From an uncultured Clostridia bacterium (lineage in GTDB: Bacteria > Bacillota_A > Clostridia > Christensenellales > CAG-138), in assembly GCA_946539625.1 (NCBI GenBank), contig CAMNHT010000046.1, positions 1 through 8,428 of the forward strand: DNA of 8,428 nt, in the 5' to 3' direction. Below are positions 5,895 through 8,428 of this stretch, one piece after another (position 1 is the first letter of the stretch; each line of letters opens with the position of its first letter). The position numbers and the translations under genes are program-made. Under the pieces are notes generated by a model. It was given only the letters and a program-made list of their open reading frames with translations, searched no databases and was not told the origin of the DNA.

Positions 5895-6032
5895 GTGAGG
5901 ATCGTTTTGCTGCACGGGCGGAATCATAAGGGCAGCACCTACCACGTCGCACACAGGATCGTGGAGAAGATCGAAAACAAAAAGGAGATCGCTGAGATCA
6001 ACGCGGCGTATCGCGCGCCGTTCGTAAGGTAA
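5895..6032 (+). pseudogene. Remnant of an NAD(P)H-dependent FMN oxidoreductase (flavodoxin-like)
   Basis: GTG start with AAAGGAG 7 nt upstream, 45 codons, stop TAA. It begins VRIVLLHGRNHKGSTYHVAH, the first beta strand and FMN phosphate-binding loop of flavodoxin-like NAD(P)H-dependent reductases (normally G-x-x-x-K-G-S-T, here HGRNHKGST), followed by the first helix RIVEKIENKKEIAEI. Family members are about 180-260 residues. The second strand onward, including the usual Cys-containing segment, is missing. The last ten residues (NAAYRAPFVR) may be the original C-terminus joined by an internal deletion, or a frame-shifted end. The fragment cannot make a complete flavin fold. Its ribosome binding site and place in the operon are preserved, 16 nt before the thioesterase gene, so it may still be translated as a short peptide. 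Confidence 0.7.
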
Positions 6033-6048
6033 AAAACAGGAGGGTATT

Positions 6049-6438
6049 ATGCTGGAAGTCGGAATGAAGGGACATCTCGAAAGGACGGTGACTGCGGACC
6101 TTTCGGCAAAGGTCTGGGGCAGCGGCGCTGTGGACGTGTACGGGACGCCGTGCATGATCGCGCTTGTTGAGGAAACGGCGTGGAGAAGCGTGCAGGACGA
6201 ACTGGAACCGGGACAGGCGACGGTCGGTACGAAGCTTGACATTGCGCACATCGCGGCAACGCCGATCGGCATGCGCGTTTGGTGCGATACGGAGCTCATT
6301 GAGATCGACCGCAGACGGCTTGTGTTCTCTGTGACCGCGTATGACGAAGCCGGCAGGATCGCCGAGGGCACGCACGAGCGCTTTGTCGTCGACGTCGGGA
6401 AGTTTCAGGCGAAGGCGAACGCGAAAGCCGCAAAGTGA
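6049..6438 (+). CDS. Hot-dog-fold acyl-CoA thioesterase, FlK-like family
   Basis: A 129-residue single-domain hot-dog thioesterase. Characteristic stretches are YGTPCMIALVEETAW (31-45), GQATVGTKLDIAHIAATPIG (55-74) and EGTHERFVVD (106-115). The catalytic triad of fluoroacetyl-CoA thioesterase FlK from Streptomyces cattleya is Thr42, Glu50 and His76. Here Thr33, Glu41 and His67 keep exactly the same spacing (+8, +26). It should therefore hydrolyse a short acyl-CoA in the cytoplasm. Most relatives outside S. cattleya have no link to fluoroacetate, and the natural substrate is unknown. AGGAGGG (6038-6044) ends 4 nt before the ATG. The gene sits in the plus-strand cluster between the reductase remnant and the GNAT gene. 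The Lys/Ala-rich C-terminal tail (KFQAKANAKAAK) is also seen in FlK-like proteins. Confidence 0.88.
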   Translation: MLEVGMKGHLERTVTADLSAKVWGSGAVDVYGTPCMIALVEETAWRSVQDELEPGQATVGTKLDIAHIAATPIGMRVWCDTELIEIDRRRLVFSVTAYDEAGRIAEGTHERFVVDVGKFQAKANAKAAK

Positions 6439-6465
6439 GCGTGCCTGCCCCGCGGAGAACGAAAG

Positions 6466-7335
6466 ATGCAGTATGACATCAGACCGCTGACGCCGGAAGA
6501 GGCGGAGAACGTCGAACAAAAGATCGACGAGTCGGACCGTTTCGTTGTGCCGCCGGAGGATGGCGCGGCGGAGGAAGAGATCGTTTTGAAGATCACCGAC
6601 GGCGAAGAAAAGATCATCGCCGGCTGCACGGCGTGGATCGACCGGTGGAAGTGCGTGGACTTAAGCCATCTTTGGGTGGACGAGCGGTACCGGAACCGCG
6701 GTCTGGGTTCACGGCTCTTTCGCGAGATCCTGCGCACGGCAAGGGAAAAGGGCTGCACGATCGCGACTGTGGGACTCTACAGCTTTCAGGCGAGCGCATT
6801 CTGTGAAAAGCGCGGCATGACCGCGTTCGATATCAAAGAGGACTGCCCGAAGGGACATACCCATCAATACCTTGCGATCCGGCTCGATCGGGTCGCACCG
6901 GAGGATGAACCGGGCGAAGCGCCGTTTCCGATCCAAAGCGGCGACGCGAAGGACAACGCGTTTCTTCTGGACAGATTCTATGCACACAGCGACGAACAGG
7001 TTCCCCGCGCGCACGCGTATCTGTCGTTCGACAAAAAGATCGCGGACGAAACGGGACATCTGATCGCGGGCGTCGAGGCTGGCGTCAACGGCTGGAACGT
7101 CGGCTATGTGGATGTTCTTTGGGCGGAGGAGCCGTATCGCGGGCAGGGATTGGGGTCAAAGCTCCTGCGGGAAGCCGAACGCGAGATCACGGCGCACGGC
7201 GGAGAACGGGCGCTCGTGTCGGCGTTCGACTGGCAGGCGATCCCTTTTTTCGAAAAGAACGGGTATGCCGTGACCGGTACGCTCGACGATTTCCCGAAGG
7301 GGCATCGGTTTTATTGCATGGAGAAAAAGCTGTGA
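6466..7335 (+). CDS. Tandem-domain GNAT family N-acetyltransferase
   Basis: A 289-residue cytoplasmic protein with two GNAT domains in line. Domain 1 (about 3-141) has acetyl-CoA pyrophosphate-binding motif A, YRNRGLGSRLF (75-85). Domain 2 (about 155-289) has YRGQGLGSKLL (224-234). The two halves remain alignable after motif A: FQASAFCEKRGMTAFDIKEDCPKGH (107-131) against a matching run at 256-280, both ending in PKGH. This points to internal duplication. Each half has its own R/Q-x-x-G-x-G/A loop, so both could bind acetyl-CoA, which differs from tandem GNATs where one half is degenerate. The acceptor is unknown; small amines, antibiotics or protein termini are possible. The ribosome binding site is GGAG 8 nt before the ATG. 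The stop overlaps the DUF1284 gene's GTG by 4 nt. Confidence 0.9.
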   Translation: MQYDIRPLTPEEAENVEQKIDESDRFVVPPEDGAAEEEIVLKITDGEEKIIAGCTAWIDRWKCVDLSHLWVDERYRNRGLGSRLFREILRTAREKGCTIATVGLYSFQASAFCEKRGMTAFDIKEDCPKGHTHQYLAIRLDRVAPEDEPGEAPFPIQSGDAKDNAFLLDRFYAHSDEQVPRAHAYLSFDKKIADETGHLIAGVEAGVNGWNVGYVDVLWAEEPYRGQGLGSKLLREAEREITAHGGERALVSAFDWQAIPFFEKNGYAVTGTLDDFPKGHRFYCMEKKL

Positions 7336-7718
7336 ACAGTTTGAAGCTTCGTCCGCATCATGCGCTGTGCGCGCAGTTCTTTGTCGGAAAAGGATACAGC
7401 GGGCAGTTTGTTGCACATATGTACGCGGTGTTGAAGGAACTGGACCGCGGCGCCGCTGTGACGCTTGTCAATGAATGCGACGCGATTTGCGCGGGCTGTC
7501 CGAACGCGCAAAACGGCGTCTGCGAGACAGACGAAAAGGTGCGGGCAATCGACCGACGCGCCGTCGAAGCAATGGGACTGCGGTTTTTCGATACGCTCCC
7601 GTGGCAGGATCTTTCGGCGCTTGCGAAGGCAAAGATTATCGCGGCGGGCAAGCTAAAAGATGTCTGCCGCGACTGCGAATGGATCGGCGTCTGCATGGGC
7701 GCCGAAAGAGACGAATGA
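7332..7718 (+). CDS. DUF1284 family cysteine-rich protein, probable iron-sulfur binding
   Basis: A 128-residue protein starting at GTG 7332, which overlaps the GNAT stop as GTGA, with GGAG 8 nt upstream. The N-terminus NSLKLRPHHALCAQFF (2-17) carries the RPHHxLC signature of DUF1284. Eight cysteines include two clusters: Cys49-x3-Cys53-x2-Cys56-x7-Cys64 and Cys112-x2-Cys115-x5-Cys121. This arrangement, with the His pair and Cys13, suggests an iron-sulfur cluster or zinc site. No reaction is established for the family. The four-base overlap implies translational coupling with the acetyltransferase. A longer in-frame opening upstream (from 7119) lies wholly inside the GNAT gene and is rejected as coding. 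Confidence 0.85.
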   Translation: MNSLKLRPHHALCAQFFVGKGYSGQFVAHMYAVLKELDRGAAVTLVNECDAICAGCPNAQNGVCETDEKVRAIDRRAVEAMGLRFFDTLPWQDLSALAKAKIIAAGKLKDVCRDCEWIGVCMGAERDE

Positions 7719-7745
7719 TCCTTCGGATCGGAAAGGAACGTACGT

Positions 7746-8228
7746 ATGGATGAGGTATTCAGACCGATGCGCCGGTTTAAGCAGGCGCTGGAGAAGGCGG
7801 AATGCGAAATGCTCCTCAGGACCGAAAAGCGGGGCACACTTGCGGTGATCGGGGACGGCGGGTATCCGTACGCCGTACCGATCAACTTCCTCTATGACGC
7901 AGCCGAAAACAGGATCTGGTTCCATTCGGCGGGCAGCGGACACAAATTCGACGCCTTGAAGCGCTGCGACAAGGTCTGCTTTACGGTGCATGACGCCGGC
8001 GAGCAGCGCGGCGACTGGTCCTATTACGTCAAAAGCGTGATCGTTTTCGGCCGCGCAAGACCGGTGACCGATCCCGCCGTGAAATATGAAAAGGCAAAGG
8101 CGTTCGGAATGAAATACTATCCGAGCGAGGAAGAGCTCGAAGGAGAGCTTTCGCGCGACATTGACCGCGTGCAGATCATGGAGATCGTCATCGAACACAT
8201 GAGCGGAAAACTTGTGCATGAAAGATAA
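7746..8228 (+). CDS. NimA-like pyridoxamine 5'-phosphate oxidase-fold flavoprotein
   Basis: A 160-residue split-barrel protein of the group annotated as pyridoxamine 5'-phosphate oxidase family or 5-nitroimidazole resistance (NimA-like) proteins. Typical signatures are MRRFKQALEKAECEMLL (8-24), RGTLAVIGDGGYPYAVPINF (29-48), IWFHSAGSGHKFDALKRCDK (57-76) and VKSVIVFGRARPV (95-107). Members bind FMN or haem in a homodimer. NimA proteins reduce 5-nitroimidazoles to harmless amines, but most chromosomal relatives have no proven drug role. AAGGA (7733-7737) is 8 nt before the ATG, and the gene follows DUF1284 by 27 nt. It is the last gene of the plus-strand cluster, since a new promoter starts 7 nt after its stop. 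Confidence 0.9.
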   Translation: MDEVFRPMRRFKQALEKAECEMLLRTEKRGTLAVIGDGGYPYAVPINFLYDAAENRIWFHSAGSGHKFDALKRCDKVCFTVHDAGEQRGDWSYYVKSVIVFGRARPVTDPAVKYEKAKAFGMKYYPSEEELEGELSRDIDRVQIMEIVIEHMSGKLVHER

Positions 8229-8234
8229 AGGACC

Positions 8235-8263
8235 TTGTGAAACGGTGCAAAAAGCGGTATAAT
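8235..8263 (+). promoter_or_regulatory. Sigma-A-type promoter of the last gene
   Basis: TTGTGA (8235-8240), 17-nt spacer, perfect TATAAT (8258-8263), beginning 7 nt after the NimA-like stop. Transcription would start near 8270, leaving a leader of about 32 nt with AAGGAGG (8289-8295) 6 nt before ATG 8302. No terminator hairpin separates it from the upstream gene, so read-through is possible. Confidence 0.78.
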
Positions 8264-8301
8264 CGATCTGTAAAAGCCGGAAGACGGCAAGGAGGTACTG
8301 T

Positions 8302-8428
8302 ATGGGAGAAGCGGCAATCGGCACAACATTCTTTTTTGACTGGGAAATGCGGCTCATGGAATGGCTGCAGGCACATATCGGCAAAACCGATATCGGGTTC
8401 TGGATCCTTTCGAATCTGTCCGCGTTCG
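8302..8428 (+). CDS. N-terminus of a membrane protein, possibly a PAP2-family phosphatase (partial)
   Basis: The first 42 codons of a gene that runs off the window. The start is supported by AAGGAGG with a 6-nt spacer and by a good promoter. The sequence FFFDWEMRLMEWLQAH (10-25), followed by GKTDIGFWILSNLSAF, resembles the start of clostridial PAP2 (phosphatidic-acid phosphatase type 2) proteins. In those, a short segment with EWLQAH precedes the first membrane helix. If correct, it would dephosphorylate a lipid phosphate such as undecaprenyl or phosphatidyl phosphate at the membrane. The catalytic motifs would lie beyond the window, so this rests on N-terminal resemblance alone. Confidence 0.5.
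   Translation, partial: MGEAAIGTTFFFDWEMRLMEWLQAHIGKTDIGFWILSNLSAF

Noticed and set aside
5157..6371. A 404-codon open frame on the minus strand opposite the AlkD-like and thioesterase genes
   Set aside because: It covers two well-supported plus-strand genes and their intergenic signals, has no recognisable family, and shows the Arg/His-rich composition typical of antisense frames in GC-rich DNA.
7119..7331. Longer upstream start for the DUF1284 protein
   Set aside because: The extension is the out-of-frame reading of the second GNAT domain; the GTGA start with GGAG 8 nt upstream gives the normal family N-terminus (RPHHALC).
7653..8384. A 243-codon minus-strand open frame opposite the NimA-like gene and the next promoter
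   Set aside because: It runs through a good plus-strand promoter and two plus-strand gene starts; the product is unlike any family I know.
1..8428. CRISPR array, tRNA, rRNA, riboswitch or phage/defence system
   Set aside because: No regularly spaced repeats, cloverleaf-like segments, aptamer-like conserved leaders, integrase, nuclease, helicase or toxin-antitoxin pair were seen in either strand by reading.

Overview
The window looks like chromosomal DNA of a moderately GC-rich Clostridia-type member of the Bacillota, probably an Oscillospiraceae or Christensenellales relative. The basis is strong AGGAGG-type ribosome binding sites, sigma-A-like promoters (TATAAT, or TGn-TATACT), and protein families common in that group: a LytS/YehU-type kinase, a clostridial lipoprotein phosphatase, a NimA-like flavoprotein and a DUF1284 protein. 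No rRNA, tRNA, CRISPR array, transposase, phage gene or intact insertion sequence was seen.

Left edge (1-124): the C-terminal tail of a small membrane protein overlaps, as ATGA, the start of a short-chain dehydrogenase (SDR) gene. The SDR reads correctly for only about nine codons and then runs into the 3' end of an opposing gene, so this is a rearrangement or assembly junction.

Minus-strand block (122-5102): transcription runs right to left. A MATE exporter and a hemolysin III/TrhA-like membrane protein overlap by 23 nt and form one operon. An orphan 7TM-type sensor histidine kinase has its own extended -10 promoter. A secreted lipoprotein tyrosine phosphatase carries an unusual N-terminal domain. 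Between the hemolysin III gene and the kinase promoter lies about 270 bp of non-coding DNA holding an imperfect inverted-repeat element (2712-2878).

Plus-strand block (5123-8228): a TTGCGG-17-TATAAT promoter, divergent from the MATE promoter, starts a tightly packed likely operon. Its genes are an AlkD-like DNA alkylation repair protein, a 45-codon remnant of an NAD(P)H/FMN oxidoreductase, an FlK-like acyl-CoA thioesterase, a tandem-GNAT acetyltransferase, a DUF1284 cysteine-rich protein and a NimA-like pyridoxamine-phosphate-oxidase-fold protein. The members are small-molecule modifying, redox or repair enzymes. A common stress or detoxification role is inference only. A fresh promoter (8235-8263) then drives a gene cut by the window end, possibly a PAP2-type phosphatase.

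I see no convincing new defence or mobile system. The most interesting points are the two gene remnants (SDR and flavin reductase), the lipoprotein phosphatase fusion, the FlK triad spacing, the inverted-repeat element, and the hairpin placed directly against the MATE ribosome binding site.
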